From positions 81,807,501 to 81,871,500 of the forward strand of contig CM027378.1 in assembly GCA_015680905.1 (NCBI GenBank): a DNA stretch of 64,000 nucleotides. The letters are read 5' to 3'. Position 1 is the first letter of the stretch, and each line of letters begins with the position of its first letter. Source of the DNA: Coptis chinensis. Lineage: Eukaryota; Streptophyta; Magnoliopsida; Ranunculales; Ranunculaceae. A program made the position numbers and the translations under genes. The notes beneath the pieces were generated by a model, which saw only the letters and a list, made by a program, of their open reading frames with translations, did no database searches and was not told the DNA's origin. Below are positions 1 to 11,719 of the stretch, one piece after another.

Positions 1-99
1 AGAGTAGGCTGAAGAACTCGGGGAGCACTACATTGAGTTCGTCCCACGCACCTCTCAGAAGGGATAGGTTGTTGCCGATTTCCTAGCTGACTTCCCTGT

Positions 100-570
100 C
101 GACGACCTAAATTAGGAACCAGAAACGGTTATCCCATCCACAAAGAAGAACGACAAGACCGCCTGGTCTCTCTTTGTAGATGGATCTAGCAACCCTAGAG
201 GAAGTAGAATCGGAGTTGTCCTAGTATCACCATATGGAGCAACGATGGAGAAATCAGTTCGCATCGACTTCGCGACTTCCAATAATGAAGCCGAGTGCGA
301 GACATTAATCACAGGGCTTAGAATGACGCTACAGCTCGATATACAAGAACTTCAAGTCTTTAGTGACTCGTAACTGGTCGTTCGCCAGATTGCTAAAGAG
401 TACACTACCCACAAAGGTAACTTTTCTAGATACCTTCAAGTTGTTTATCAGTTACTTCCTTCCTTAAAGAAAGCCACAATACACTATTTTTTGCCAGACA
501 AAAATCATCATGCAGATAGTTTAGCTTATCTGGCTACCCAAACACCGAAATTTTAGCCTGGCGCAGTTAC
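100..570 (+). pseudogene. Tat pol: RNase H domain (decayed)
   Basis: On + the reading shows a retroviral-type RNase H core: WSLFVDGSSNPRGSRIG near 160-215 (the first acidic residue lies in the VDGSS motif), NNEAECETLITGL near 280-320, FSDS near 358 and a C-terminal NHHADSLAYLAT near 505-540. This order fits the RNase H of Ty3/gypsy pol, which would remove the RNA strand during reverse transcription. The frame is no longer open throughout. It lies directly upstream of the integrase of the same element. Confidence 0.7.
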
Positions 571-805
571 ATATTGAAGTAATTGGTGACACGCTTACTA
601 AAAGTCAACCGTTTTAGAAGTCATTGACTTGTGCCCACTCTCTGAAGATTAGATGAGTCAAACCTGGATGCAGCCCATCATAGAGTACATCCAGCACGGT
701 ACACTCCCAGAAGAGCGTGCCAAAGCCAGACAAATCCTATATCTGGCTCGCCGTTATTGCCTGGTCAATAACAAGTTATTCTGAAAATCTGCTGGCGGGC
801 CTCTC

Positions 806-1886
806 TTGAGGTGCATAAGCCCAGAACAAGGTCAGTCAATTTTTGTAGAAATTCATGAGGGAAAGTGCGAAAACCATGCTGGAGGTCGCTCTTTGGCCCA
901 CAAAGCGATCTCCCAAGGATACTTTTGGCCTCGAATACAGATCGATGCTAAAGCATATGTACTCAAGTGCATCAAATGCCAGACCTTTGGCCACAACATC
1001 ATCCAACCAGCTCGTGAGTTGATCAACATTACGAGCCCTTGACCATTTCATATATGGGGAATGAACATCATGGGACCATTCATCCCACAGAAAAGTACAG
1101 GTTTTCGCTTCGTCTTAGCTGCAACTGATTACTTTACTAAGTGAGTCGAAGCAGTTCCTTTAGCTCATGTCAAAGAATCACACGTCGGAAACTTCATCTA
1201 GACGCACATCATCACCAGATTTTGCCTACCACACACATTAGTGATGGACAATGGTTCTCAATTCAAAGGAAAAATAGTCAAGGAATTTCTGGCCAAGTGG
1301 AAGATCGTTCATACATTCTCCACTCCTCAATACGCTCAAAGCAATGGCCAAGCTGAGGCTAGCAACAAAGCGATCTTAGAAAATTTGAAAAAAAAAGATC
1401 GAAAAGAACAAGAGTCAATGGCCAAATCAGTTAGAGAACATTCTGTGGGCTCATCACACCACAACTCGCTCCAACACTGGCGAGTCACCATTCTCCTTAT
1501 GCTATGGCACAGAAGCCGTTATTCCCATCGATCTGACAGTCACTACGACTCGCTCAGAACTCGTCGAATCTGGACATAATGACTCCGTCCTAGCTTGCGA
1601 GGTCGACTTGCTGGAAGAACGTCGTGACCTAGCGGCCATCAGAGTGGCATCTTACCAGCAAACTCTAAAGAAGTCCTACAACAAGCGAGTACATCCTCGA
1701 TCTTTTCAACCTGGTGATTTAGTTCTGAAAAAGACCCAAAATGACTCAAAGCTAGCACCAACATGGGAAGGACCGTACATAGTGGAACGAGTTGTTGGCA
1801 ACAGAGTGTACTGGATCAAGACCCAAGAGGGGAAACCATTGCCACGCCCTTGGAACACTTATTTGTTAAAGAAATTTTATCAATAA
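806..1886 (+). pseudogene. Tat pol: integrase (decayed)
   Basis: Three integrase parts occur in order. A zinc-binding region at about 850-1000 has H-H-C-C spacing (HEGKCENHAGG, then CIKCQTFG). A catalytic core follows at about 1060-1560, with VMDNGSQFKG near 1240 and STPQYAQSNGQAEASNK near 1320-1370. The C-terminal part at about 1608-1886 has FQPGDLVLKK and WEGPYIVERVVGNRVY. This protein would insert the DNA copy into the genome. No chromodomain is visible, as expected for Tat. Several breaks are present. The reading ends at 1886 and pol ends there. Confidence 0.8.
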
Positions 1887-1980
1887 AAATGCTTTATTGT
1901 ATATTCCATGGTTTTTATTTTTCAGGTTTAGGTTACTTGTGTTTGTATGGCCACCTACTCCGTTCAATCTCATCAACCAG

Positions 1981-2290
1981 TATACGCTTTCATAAGCTCG
2001 CACGCTCTCCATGAACAGAACGCTCTCTTGAGCTAATAGGCTCCATAGCCTCTCCAACTCCCACTAGTTGAGGACCTATACTTCTAGGATCAACTCAGTG
2101 AGAACGCTCTCAGTGAGCAATACGCTTTCATAAGCTCGCACGCTCTCCGTGAGCAGAACGCTCTCTTGAGCTAACAGGCTTCATAGCCTCTCCAACTCCC
2201 ACTAGTTGTGGACCTATACTTCTAAGGTCAACTCAGTGAGAACGTTCTCAATGAGCAATACACTTTCATAAACTAACAGGCTTTCATCAC
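1981..2290. repeat. 138-bp tandem repeat in the Tat 3' region, about 2.2 units
   Basis: The phrase TACGCTTTCATAAGCTCG starts at 1983 and again at 2121, and a weaker third copy (TACACTTTCATAAACT) starts at 2259, so the period is 138 bp. Each unit also repeats ACGCTCTC followed by TGAGC. Tandem repeats downstream of pol are common in Tat elements. Confidence 0.8.
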
Positions 2291-2799
2291 ACCCTACGTT
2301 CTATTAGGCTAGCACGTTCACCCGAGCTACCAACTTGCCTATACTGTCCTCAGTTGTGGTTAGCCCACAAAGGAAAATGTTATTTACGAGCAAAACGCTT
2401 CCTTAAGCTAAGTCTCAGGCTCCTTAACCACTTTACACCATAAGTATTATAAACGGAGTACTAGCTACAAGCAATCAAGCATAAGCAAAAACATACATTC
2501 CATATACATTCATCGATAGAACTGCCTATCTAAGGCCAGGAAACCAGTTCGCGAATGCACCGATCTGCTGGGTTTCCCCAGGAAATCCATATCGGTATTT
2601 CTTACAAATGTTGCAAAATATCGAATTGCCACTTTCATAGAAACCAGCTTATTGAGTATCTGTACCAAAAGGCGAACTGCTCAGGCAAACCTGAGAAACC
2701 AGTCCTTCTGTTTAACTCTCTTATAGAGAGGACAACTAACAGAATATCAAAAGAAAAATTCTTCAACACTTACAAGCGAACCAATCTAGCATCAAAATC
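2291..2799. other. Non-coding part of the Tat 3' region
   Basis: No coding sequence is recognised. Short phrases such as AGGAAACCAG and GCGAACTG recur here and again near 4340-4600, which suggests this stretch and the one downstream of the other antisense gene copy descend from the same source. An open stretch on + at 2555-2908 shows no recognisable domain and overlaps antisense coding sequence. Confidence 0.4.
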
Positions 2800-3740
2800 A
2801 AACATCACTAACAACATGTTTATCCATCGGAGCAGCGCTGGTCGAAGGGATATTACTCACATCCCGTGCAACAGTTTCTTCAGCCTCACGATCTTGCTTT
2901 TCCAGTAGTTCCACATACAGTTCTGCCAGCATAGCATGATCTTCACAAGTTCAATCATATTCTTTTTGCACTTTACGTGCCACCACTTGACACTGCTTGG
3001 CGTACTCAGTCACGAACGCTAGCTGTTCCCGCAGGTCCATCATTGAATTAGCCAGTGCAGCCTTCTCTTCCAGTGCGTCTCAATATTTTTTCCTCAGGGC
3101 CTTCATCTTTTTCTTATCAGCTTCCCAGGTAGTACGCATCCTAACCAGCTCAGCCACGCCACCGTCATCGTTACCAGGACGTTGCACAGCTCACTTCAAT
3201 TTATCGTACCCCGCCAAAAACTGCAAAAAGAACACTAGCGTTAATCGTCGTCATTCCCACCACAAAACATAAGTGCAAAAAGAAAAGCTCACCAAACAGC
3301 AGGCCAAGTTTGTGGTCTTCAGGGTCGTCTCCAAAGTTTCATCACCCAACTCAGTCTTATGGTTCTAGCACCATTCCTTCCAGGAGGCAGGTCGCTATAG
3401 AGGCAGAATGGAAGTTGCAGTCAGAACGCTTGACCATGCGCTTCTTCCCCGTCTTCACAAGATAGAAAAAGTCGCTACCCACATCACCAGAACGCTGGGA
3501 CGAACTGCCAGCCGCAGCATTGTGACCTCGCTCTAAGTTGCCATGTTCTTCCTGGTTTGGGTTGCTGCCCCCTCCATGACTGGGAGACCTGAACACGATA
3601 CCTCTAGGTCGCCCACATCCCTCCACCTTGGCACGCTTGCCTTTCTTATAACCAGAATCAACAGCTTTGCGCTTACCATGGTTCCCATGAGGATGGGGTC
3701 TAAATTCCATCTCCTCCATCACAAGGGGAGAGGTTTCCCT
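2800..3740 (-). pseudogene. Second, partial copy of the Tat antisense gene
   Basis: On the minus strand, 3722-3357 reads as a basic region (KRKAVDSGYKKGKRAKVEG) followed by KKRMVKRSDC and ATCLLEGMVL. The same order (KKRFVKRSDC, then VACLLEGMTL) occurs in the larger antisense gene near 5430-5340. Downstream, about 3230-2820 gives a helix-prone, Glu/Lys-rich reading that begins LAGYDKLK, matching LIAGYQKLK of the other copy, and is likely a coiled coil. The N-terminal domain of the larger copy is not seen. This is therefore a partial duplicate with breaks. Its function is unknown. Confidence 0.6.
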
Positions 3741-4599
3741 CGTCCCCTCATCACCACCAGCATCATCTCCACGTCACCTGGCCATACTCGAGTCTACAAA
3801 CAAAACTAAACGATCATTGAACTACTACAAGAACAAAGCATTCTTATCCAACGACAAACTAAGTCAAGAAGAGCACGTACCTCAGCTGATCAGTGAAGGT
3901 AAGAGCGCAAGAAATTTGGAGTAGAATAGCTTGGAGAGGAAGGAGCGCAAATACCCTTGAACTTCCCCTAACAGTTCTACTTATGCCCAAGTAACGTACC
4001 TTCCCAAGGCACGTCATAATTGCATCGAGACGCCAAACGTCAGACCACCTGGCAGCCATCATTTCATATCTCCCGACCGCCCATATTCCTACACGTGCCA
4101 GGCACATATTGTAGCCCATGTGCTCCAGAACATAGAACGTTTCATGCGTCCTACAGATATGTGCAACTTACAATGCTAAAAACAAATAACAAGCACAATG
4201 TGTCAACAAGCTTACAGGTCGTTTAGCCTGTCACACTCTTACCACAGATCGCAACAACAGTCATGCATTTACAAAACACAATCAGACACATCATACGCAA
4301 AGCATCAAGTAATAGTACAAAATAAAGCGACATGTATTCCATACAAGCAAAAGAGCGAACTGACGACCGCAGTTAAGCCACAGTTCGCAGGCTAACCAAG
4401 CTGTTGAGTCCACTCAGGAAATCCAGCTCAGTTAGCCACCAGTTATCACTACTTGAACTCCCCAGCATATTCAAGGAGGCCCAGTCGTTCATCATTTTCA
4501 CAAACAAAAAGAAAGACGAACTGCCCAGGTTACCCCAGGAAACCAGCTCTATTGTTTTAAGCCAAAGGCCACATACAAACACAAACTTAAACCACCATC
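3741..4599. other. Spacer between the two antisense gene copies
   Basis: No recognisable coding sequence or structural RNA is seen. The right half (about 4340-4600) shares short phrases with 2530-2720 and looks like the 3' flank of the larger antisense copy. The left half may be the 5' flank of the second copy. No clear TATA box was identified. Confidence 0.35.
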
Positions 4600-7500
4600 T
4601 TTAAACAACGTTATCAAAGCTTTCTGAGATTAGTGTATCCAACACTGTGGAGGAGCTAGGGTCGCTGGTAGTTGCCACAGCTGCATCAGTGACGGTCACA
4701 TCCAGGTCGCCCAAAGCCTGAGGCTGATCAGCCAATACACCAGTAGTAGAAAGAGGCACGACCTCAGGAACATTACTAGCACCTTCGAGTGGTCCATTCC
4801 TATGATCACCCAAAGCCCCACGTTCATGTTATTCCTGCAAATCCTCGTATTTCTACTCCAGCTCTTCTACCTTAACAAGAATGGCAAAATAGGCCTCCTT
4901 CGCCTGCACCGTGGTAGTTTTGCATAATTCAGCAAAGGCATTTGCTGCGGCTACCTTTTTCTTCAGGTCATCCACCTAATGCCTCAACTCGACTGACTCG
5001 TTGACAACTGACGTCTTCTCCAAAGTCAATGTAGTGAGCTGCGTCCTCAGAGCATCTAGTTCTTTCTTCTCAGACTGTCCCACTTCTCAAAGAGTCGAGA
5101 GCTCGTCCCTCAGAGACTCGACCTCAGTCTTTTCTATCTCAGCAAACTGAGCAGCCGTTTTCAATTTCTGGTACCCAGCAATAAGCTACGGCAATAAGCA
5201 CAGTGCACCGCGTCAGTATCAAATAATAACAAGAGGCGCAACAAGGCAGATAAATCATAATACAGGAGGTACTTACCATGCACCACGCCTTATCCATTCC
5301 CCTTAAGTTTGACTCCAGCTCCTTGGAATCCAAGTCCTTCCTATCACCATTCAACGTCATTCCCTCTAGCAAACAAGCAACTATAGGTGTGTAGCTACAA
5401 TCCGACCTCTTCACAAAGCGTTTTTTGCCAGACGCTTCATCTACATACATGAGGTTGCACTCCAGCTCATCTTTCCCACCACTGGAGTGACCTTTGCCAG
5501 TCTTTTTAACAGCAGCCTTCCCCTTCATCTTCCCAGAAGTATCGCCAGCGACCTCCGTGGTCTCTTCACCCAGCACGCTGAAGTCAGGCAGTGGCCTAGA
5601 CCTCGAACTGCGAGCCGCCCTCCCACCGGTTCGCCCTGCACCACTAGTTCCAGAGCTACCCCCAAGTGCAGCTTCAACTACCCTTGCGACCTTGGTAGGT
5701 CGGGCCTCAAGATTGTCGCCCTTCCTCTTCAGCAAGCGACTTTGCTCAGGAATGTCAAAGGTGATTTCATCCAGGTCGAAGGGTGCGTTCTCTCAACTCC
5801 AGCCCCCGAGGTACCAGCACCTCCAGGGGGTCGCCTCGGCCCAGCACGGCTTCGGTTCTTATCTTCCCTCGTCACCAAGTCGTTCTTACGCTTTTCCATC
5901 ACAGGTCCACTAGATGCTTCACCGATCACCTCACCCCGAGCTCTCTTCTTCTGAACCCTCCTCTTCTCCCTAATCGCAGGCCCTCCACGTTCCACAAAGA
6001 AATATGCAACTTCAGGCAATTTCCCCCGTTTCTGAGCTCGAGTCAGCCTCGGAAACTTCTCGATCACCTGCCGATCAGTCTCCCTCTCTATAGCGAGCTC
6101 TGCACAGACAACAAAATATTAATGTCAATACAAAATCAACAGATGTAATATCAAAACACTTAAATAGTGTACTGGTACCCACCAGTAAGGCCGCATATCT
6201 TATTTTCCACACTGTACCCTCTGGCACAGAAGTTCCCAACAAACAGCAACGACCTTTTATCCCAAGACTCGTTACTCACACCGTCTATAACGCTCAACCT
6301 TTTAACTCGTGTTTGCAAACTAAAATTAAGCGCCTGAGATCGCTTTACTGAGAAGTGCTCAATAATATCAGCGACCCCTATCCGGTATTCACTGTTGGCG
6401 TTCAACAGGTCAAACACTTTAAACAACCGCCACATGTTACCCACAAACTGACAGGGCGCTTTGCCATAAAAGTTCAAGAATGCATAGACCAGTTTAGAGA
6501 ATGGTACCATCATATGCACCCTCAACTGCCCCTCACAGATTATAACCCCGTAGTTCAGTGGATTGTACCTATTGCTAAAAACCCGGGCGTCCTGTTCGGG
6601 CTTGTGGATCTCCAGACTGCTTACGGTTATCCCATAAGTCTTTCTCAAGTAGGGGAACACCCTCAAAGTGTGTTTATCTACAGCCCTAGGCGGCAGCCCA
6701 CTAGACGAAGACCTCTCATCGCGACCTGAAGTGCTAGTTACAGCAACCGCAGATGCAGATCGGGCATCATCTTCTCCACCTTTCGCCTCATCAACGTCAT
6801 CATCTTCATCGTCACCCTCACTGTCACACCCCAAATTTCCAGAAAATTAAAATAGGGAATTATCCACACCCTATTCTATCTTTTGAAAATCCAGGATGAA
6901 ACAAAACCCTAATAACCCATTATCAACCGCGATATTAAAATATGAGATCAAATTACAACCGAACGAACAACTCTTAATGTACAAATTCAAGAATTTACTA
7001 AACCACTCTATTACATCTGTTTCAAATCAAGACTTTATACTTCATAAAACTTATACTAGTAAGACTCCAAGAGCGAATCCCAATCAAGCGTCTTCATCTG
7101 CTGCATTCCACAATCTATGTTCCCAAGAACACACCCACGTTGCAAAACAAAGCAAACATGGGTCAGCAAATTGAATTTGCTGGTATGAGTAGACTAACAA
7201 CAAAATATATATAATAATCTTTCAAATTAATAAATATAACATTGCCAACCATTTCAACTTGGAAGACAATATAGTTTCGTTTTCCAAAACGGCGTGTAGT
7301 TTCTTCCCAAGTAAGATTTCAATCCCAATATACATTTCCAAGATAACTCACAACAGAAATACCACTTATTACATACACATATGATAACTTAATTAAATAT
7401 TGGTTTGATACACATTACCTTTAAGCTAGCACGACGTCTCAGGGTAGGATATTTACGTCCCTGCATAAAAGATTAACAGATCCTACTCTCCTGCAAAAAC

Positions 7501-8141
7501 AGAGTTAGACAGCACTATAAAAGGATTTTTCTCAGCCAGTCAAATTTTCATTCATAATCAAACCTCATTTAAGACATTGAAGTCTAATTAATACAACATA
7601 GTTCGTCCCGCATATTCGGAGAAAACTACTTATCATACCACCTATATCAAGGGTATTCACATGACATCATTACGTCATAAAGTTTCCAAGTGCATAACTA
7701 TATATCCCAGACTATTACAAGTCATTAATGTTTTCATAATAACAAGAATGACATATACTATTAGAGTCATTCCACAATCACAGAAAAGATCATAAGCATT
7801 CAATCATATTATTCCCAGTCACACTTCACATCCATAACCTCACACAAACCACCTCTATATTTCTTTGTAAGAAAGCATATACATCATAATACATAAATAT
7901 TCATAGGCACTAACTCACTCATACGTAAAATCAATATTTCACTTTGCTTATTAATTATCTTGTTGACTCATTTATAAACAGACTCAACCCAACCTTTAGT
8001 TCCTACTCCACGATTTGCACTCTACACATTTGCCAAATCACACATACACGTGTGCCTCTCTCCCACCGAGTATCACTATATCACAACCATCTCTGGGCTT
8101 TCCATACACATAATCACAGCCTCTTTGGCCATAAAATCTTA

Positions 8142-8428
8142 GGTCATTCATGGCACATTTAATGAATACCTTGGGTCATTCCCGCCACATTCAAGGAATA
8201 CCCATCATAACACTAACGGGCCATTCATGACACATTCAATGAATGCCCTGAGTAATTCCCGCCACATTCAAGGAATACCCAAACCTACATTCCCGTACAT
8301 TCAAGGAATACGACCAACCCGCAAGGCGAATACCTTAGTTCCTCTCTAGGGCAGTCCAAACTATTGGGTCATTCATGACACATTCAATGAATACCTAGGT
8401 CATTCATGACACACTCAATGAATACCCA
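8142..8428. repeat. GGTCATTCATGRCACATTCA repeat cluster in solo-LTR-like element 1
   Basis: Degenerate units alternate between GGTCATTCATGGCACATT-CAATGAATACC and GGTCATTCCCGCCACATT-CAAGGAATACC. Each unit is about 29-30 bp and contains an imperfect inverted repeat (CATTCA...TGAATA). The same cluster is present at 20262-20593, so it belongs to the element family. Confidence 0.8.
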
Positions 8429-9059
8429 TCTATCATATGACATCACAAGTCATAATATCTTATTACCAAATCCTGAGGCGTGAAGAGTTCTAAAGATGTG
8501 GGCGATACATTAAAACATTATTATCACTTATAATTATACTAGCATTACTCATGTCAAAATAGACCACCCATGCAGAGAGTCATTTTTGCGCGTCAAGGCA
8601 AATCAAGCACTTAAATATCATTGAATGTAAACAGACTTATAATCAAACAAATACAATTTACATAACCACACTCATATACACAATCTCGTAAACAAATAGT
8701 TCATTAGCCCAAATTTAAGTCCACACACACTAATGTCCAAAACAGATCCACATATACTAAAGGCTATATTCATATACAACTTCTATCTCACACATATATA
8801 TTTATGTAGTCTCAAAACAACAGTAATTTCTAACACAATCATATAGTTATCACACAAACTAATATATATATTATAGATATAGTGTAGTGTAGTGGTTGCA
8901 CTTTTGCTCAAAGTCTTCCTAATGATCCAAATCTTTCAGGATTGGAATCAAGCCTTCGTAGTTCTTTTCAGCCACATAGTCAATGCTATAGTTTTTTCTA
9001 TATTCATCCAAATGACATGTAACTTAAATATTTAGAAACTAGGGTATGTAGAAATACTT

Positions 9060-9910
9060 TTTCATGTAGAACTCGAAGTCCCAACCTCAGCCCATCTAGA
9101 AGAAAACTTAAGTTGAAAACGGTAAAAATCCTAATTTTTCAGCAAACTAGATTTCTGACGGACTATCTTCCGAATGACACAACTCTTTCCACAGGTGTCT
9201 AAATGCATCGAGGCTTTTTGCGTTGAAAAGCTCACACACAGAACTTACTTTCTTATGTTTTACAAAAAAACCCAATCTCATTCTAAATGTTCGGTAACTA
9301 AGCTCGAACACAGTGCGCAAAAACTGATTTCTGACGCACTATTTTCTGCCAGTCAAACATCCAAACACCATAATTAATTCTACGAGTCTTGGAATGCGAT
9401 AAGGCCAATTGGAATAGAAAGAAGACTTCCAAATCATACTTTTTTATGTTTTATAAAAATTCTAACTCTCACCCTAACTATTTTAAAACTGGACTTGAAC
9501 GCAGTACGCAGAAACTGATTTCTGACGCACTGTTTTATGTCAACCAAACTTCCAAACCTTATATCTATCACCACAGACCTCAGAATGCGACAAGGCCAAT
9601 TGGGTTGGAAAGCAGACACATAAAACTTATTTTTTCATGTTTTGGAGAGAGTTTGAATCTGACCCTAACTATGTGAAAACTCGATTCCAAACCAGGCACA
9701 GACCGGATTTCTGAAATCAGAAAATTCTGACGTGCCAACTTCCGAACACCGTAACCATATCGACAAACCTCGGAATGCAACGAGGTCAATTGGGTTGGAA
9801 AGCAGACTTCCAGACCTTACTTTTTCGTTTTTTCAAACAAAACTAGTTCAAACTCTAACTAAACCAAAATTGAGCTCGAAATCATACCAGCGCTAAGCTT
9901 AAAACTTCTG
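9060..9910. repeat. Diverged tandem repeat, about 176-191 bp per unit, four units
   Basis: The phrase GATTTCTGACG or its variant starts at 9150, 9326, 9517 and 9706. Between these positions other phrases recur in the same order: CCTCGGAATGC, AAGGCCAATTGG, GGAAAGCAGACTTCC and ACTTTTTCATG. The units are well diverged, so the array is old. It lies in the part of this LTR-like element for which no match was seen in the second copy. Confidence 0.75.
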
Positions 9911-10813
9911 ACATCGAAAACACGCCAAATCATTCAAAGACCAACAGATACTAGCTTCTACCACACACATAGCCATGGAAACATACATGCATATAAAACA
10001 AGAGTCTTGGCTCCAATTACACATTATACAACTTTACTAGTACCATCTTATATGTGATTAAGTCATGGAATACCACATTGAATTAAGCCATGGAATAACA
10101 TGAGTACTACTCAAGCAATTCCACAAACAACATAAATTAAGTTATCATAAATAGGTGCACCAGTAGCCATTGTCAAATATTCCTTATCAAAATCCAACCT
10201 TTACTTATTATGTATAAGACATTTAAATGCAATAAAGTCATGCAAAGAAACTACCGTCATATAAAGCCAGGAATAACTCACATATCACAAAAGGTCAGAA
10301 AACTACAAAGACATGCAGAGAATACCATTATACCTTCTCATATCTAAAAGTCACATTAGAATCAAATAATTACTTGTTATCCCCTCCAAATACTTATGGT
10401 AATATATCTGCGCCACTAAAAGCAAACAAGGTATGACAATCATCAATGGATATAACCGACCCTTTTTTTTATAAGAAATCAATCTCTAACATATAACAAT
10501 TGCTCACTTCAATCAGTTGACCAACAATTTAATGAATTCCATATACAATTACCAATCAATACATAGATAACCAAAAGAACGCGTATGCGTCAATATGCGA
10601 TTTAAGTCTTTGAGCACTTTAATAGATTTAAATTCCATAATTCCAAGTAAAACAATTCAATGGTTTAATTAGTAGAAATCAGTTAACAATCCATTAAAAT
10701 TAATTTAGAACAAATTAAAATTTAGACTACTCACTTGCGAATTGATTAGAAAAGCGAAAACCAGCGAAAAGAAACGAAACCGAAAGTCACACTGTTGCGC
10801 GTATATGAAAGTT

Positions 10814-10815
<2 letters not shown>

Positions 10816-10851
<36 letters not shown>
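10816..10851. repeat. (CT)n microsatellite
   Basis: A CT dinucleotide run of about 17 units lies close to the right end of the solo-LTR-like element. Confidence 0.95.
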
Positions 10852-10854
<3 letters not shown>

Positions 10855-11215
10855 TTTAGAGCACGTCTCTTCTCTTTTTGTTTTCTTTTTCTTTTAAAAA
10901 AACTCTCCCCCAAAAACAAGAACGAGTGTTTGGTTAAACCAAAACACCCGAAACCCCCATCCCTTATTTCCAGCAACTACTCATCTCACTTCCCACGTTT
11001 TTATGATTCTATCTTTATATTTATCTTTATCCTTTCTTTTTATTATTATTTAACTTTATATATATTTAATAAAAATGGGAATGAAAAATAAGGTTGTTAT
11101 ACTCACTCACCCCACAAACTGACTCTTCCTTCTCTTCCTCCGTGTCATCCCAACCAAGAGAAACTTCGCGAATCTCATTAGATTGCGTATCGTCTGAGTC
11201 AGACATCTTTCTCTC

Positions 11216-11719
11216 GTCACTTACAACTCTAACAACAGACAACAAAGCGAACGACCTAACAACTTAATAACAAAAAGCAAGAACGAAGCAGAGAGCAAAA
11301 GATCAACAATGGCAGAAAACTAACCTGAAGACTCTTGGTGTAGTGAGTTTTGTTGCAAAGAGAAGCAAAAAGAAAAGATGGCGATTCAGATGGACAGCAT
11401 TGTTTGTATAACCACCCCTCTAATTTCCAAAGCGTTATGATTACACCCTAGACCTAGCTGCACACGTCTTCCAACAAGCTGTCTTGTCTTTTCAAATCCC
11501 GAAAAAAATGGGGCGACACGTTTTTATGCAACTGTTCAGATTTGCTCACGTGCCATACACGTGTTAACTATTACCGCATACCAGTTCACCGGAAAGTACG
11601 GATCAATCTATAAAGTTCATTGAGTATTCCCATTTATATCAGTTCGTCTCTTCATGCATGCTCAACACGCGCTACTGTGTTCTCTCAGCAGATCGCTTCA
11701 ATTAACTGCACGGCCTACT
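11216..11719. other. Region between the antisense gene start and the Tat polypurine tract
   Basis: No recognisable coding sequence. By position it should hold the 5' flank and promoter of the antisense gene (read on the minus strand), but no convincing TATA box was found. Confidence 0.35.

Larger units (their letters stand above)
6822..11101. mobile_element. Solo-LTR-like element 1, 4.28 kb, TGTCACACCCC...GTTATA
   Basis: The direct repeat CTCAC at 6817-6821 and 11102-11106 marks a 5-bp target duplication, as left by LTR retrotransposons. The left end is TGTCACACCCC and the right end is AGGTTGTTATA. No gag or pol is visible. It shares extended similarity with the element at 19249-37067: a stretch near 7110-7195 matching 19640-19730, the 8142-8428 repeats, and a similar right end. 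A solo LTR of a large Ty3/gypsy family is the simplest reading, and a non-autonomous internally deleted element is the alternative. Read on the minus strand the ends are TA...CA, one of the reported non-canonical LTR end types. Confidence 0.7.
4600..11215 (-). pseudogene. Tat antisense gene, larger copy, with introns; split by a later LTR-like insertion
   Basis: On the minus strand a probable start lies near 11200 (MSDSDDTQSNE, an acidic N-terminus). The gene is interrupted by the element at 6822-11101 and continues at 6816. The part at about 6650-6350 (VHMMVPFSKLVYAFLNFYGK, then FVGNMWRLFKVF) resembles the family called putative gypsy type transposon (Pfam PF04195), from memory. A splice-like donor after 6180 and an acceptor before about 6103 bound an intron, and a GTAAGT donor lies near 5278. 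A basic Ser/Gly-rich stretch follows (5735-5400), then a Glu/Lys-rich coiled-coil-like tail (about 5170-4610). Such antisense ORFs are known in Tat elements, but their role is not established. A few breaks are present in the tail. Confidence 0.65.

Noticed and set aside
5487-6148. Overlapping + strand openings in the Tat 3' region
   Set aside because: They are shadows of the minus-strand antisense gene, whose splice-like junctions and domain words fit the minus strand.
8142-8428. Regularly spaced repeats resembling a CRISPR array
   Set aside because: Units are adjacent and degenerate, there are no unique spacers, and the setting is a plant LTR-like element.
10746-11091. Open frames on both strands with Arg-Glu or Leu-Ser runs
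   Set aside because: They are translations of the (CT)n microsatellite and its AT-rich flank.
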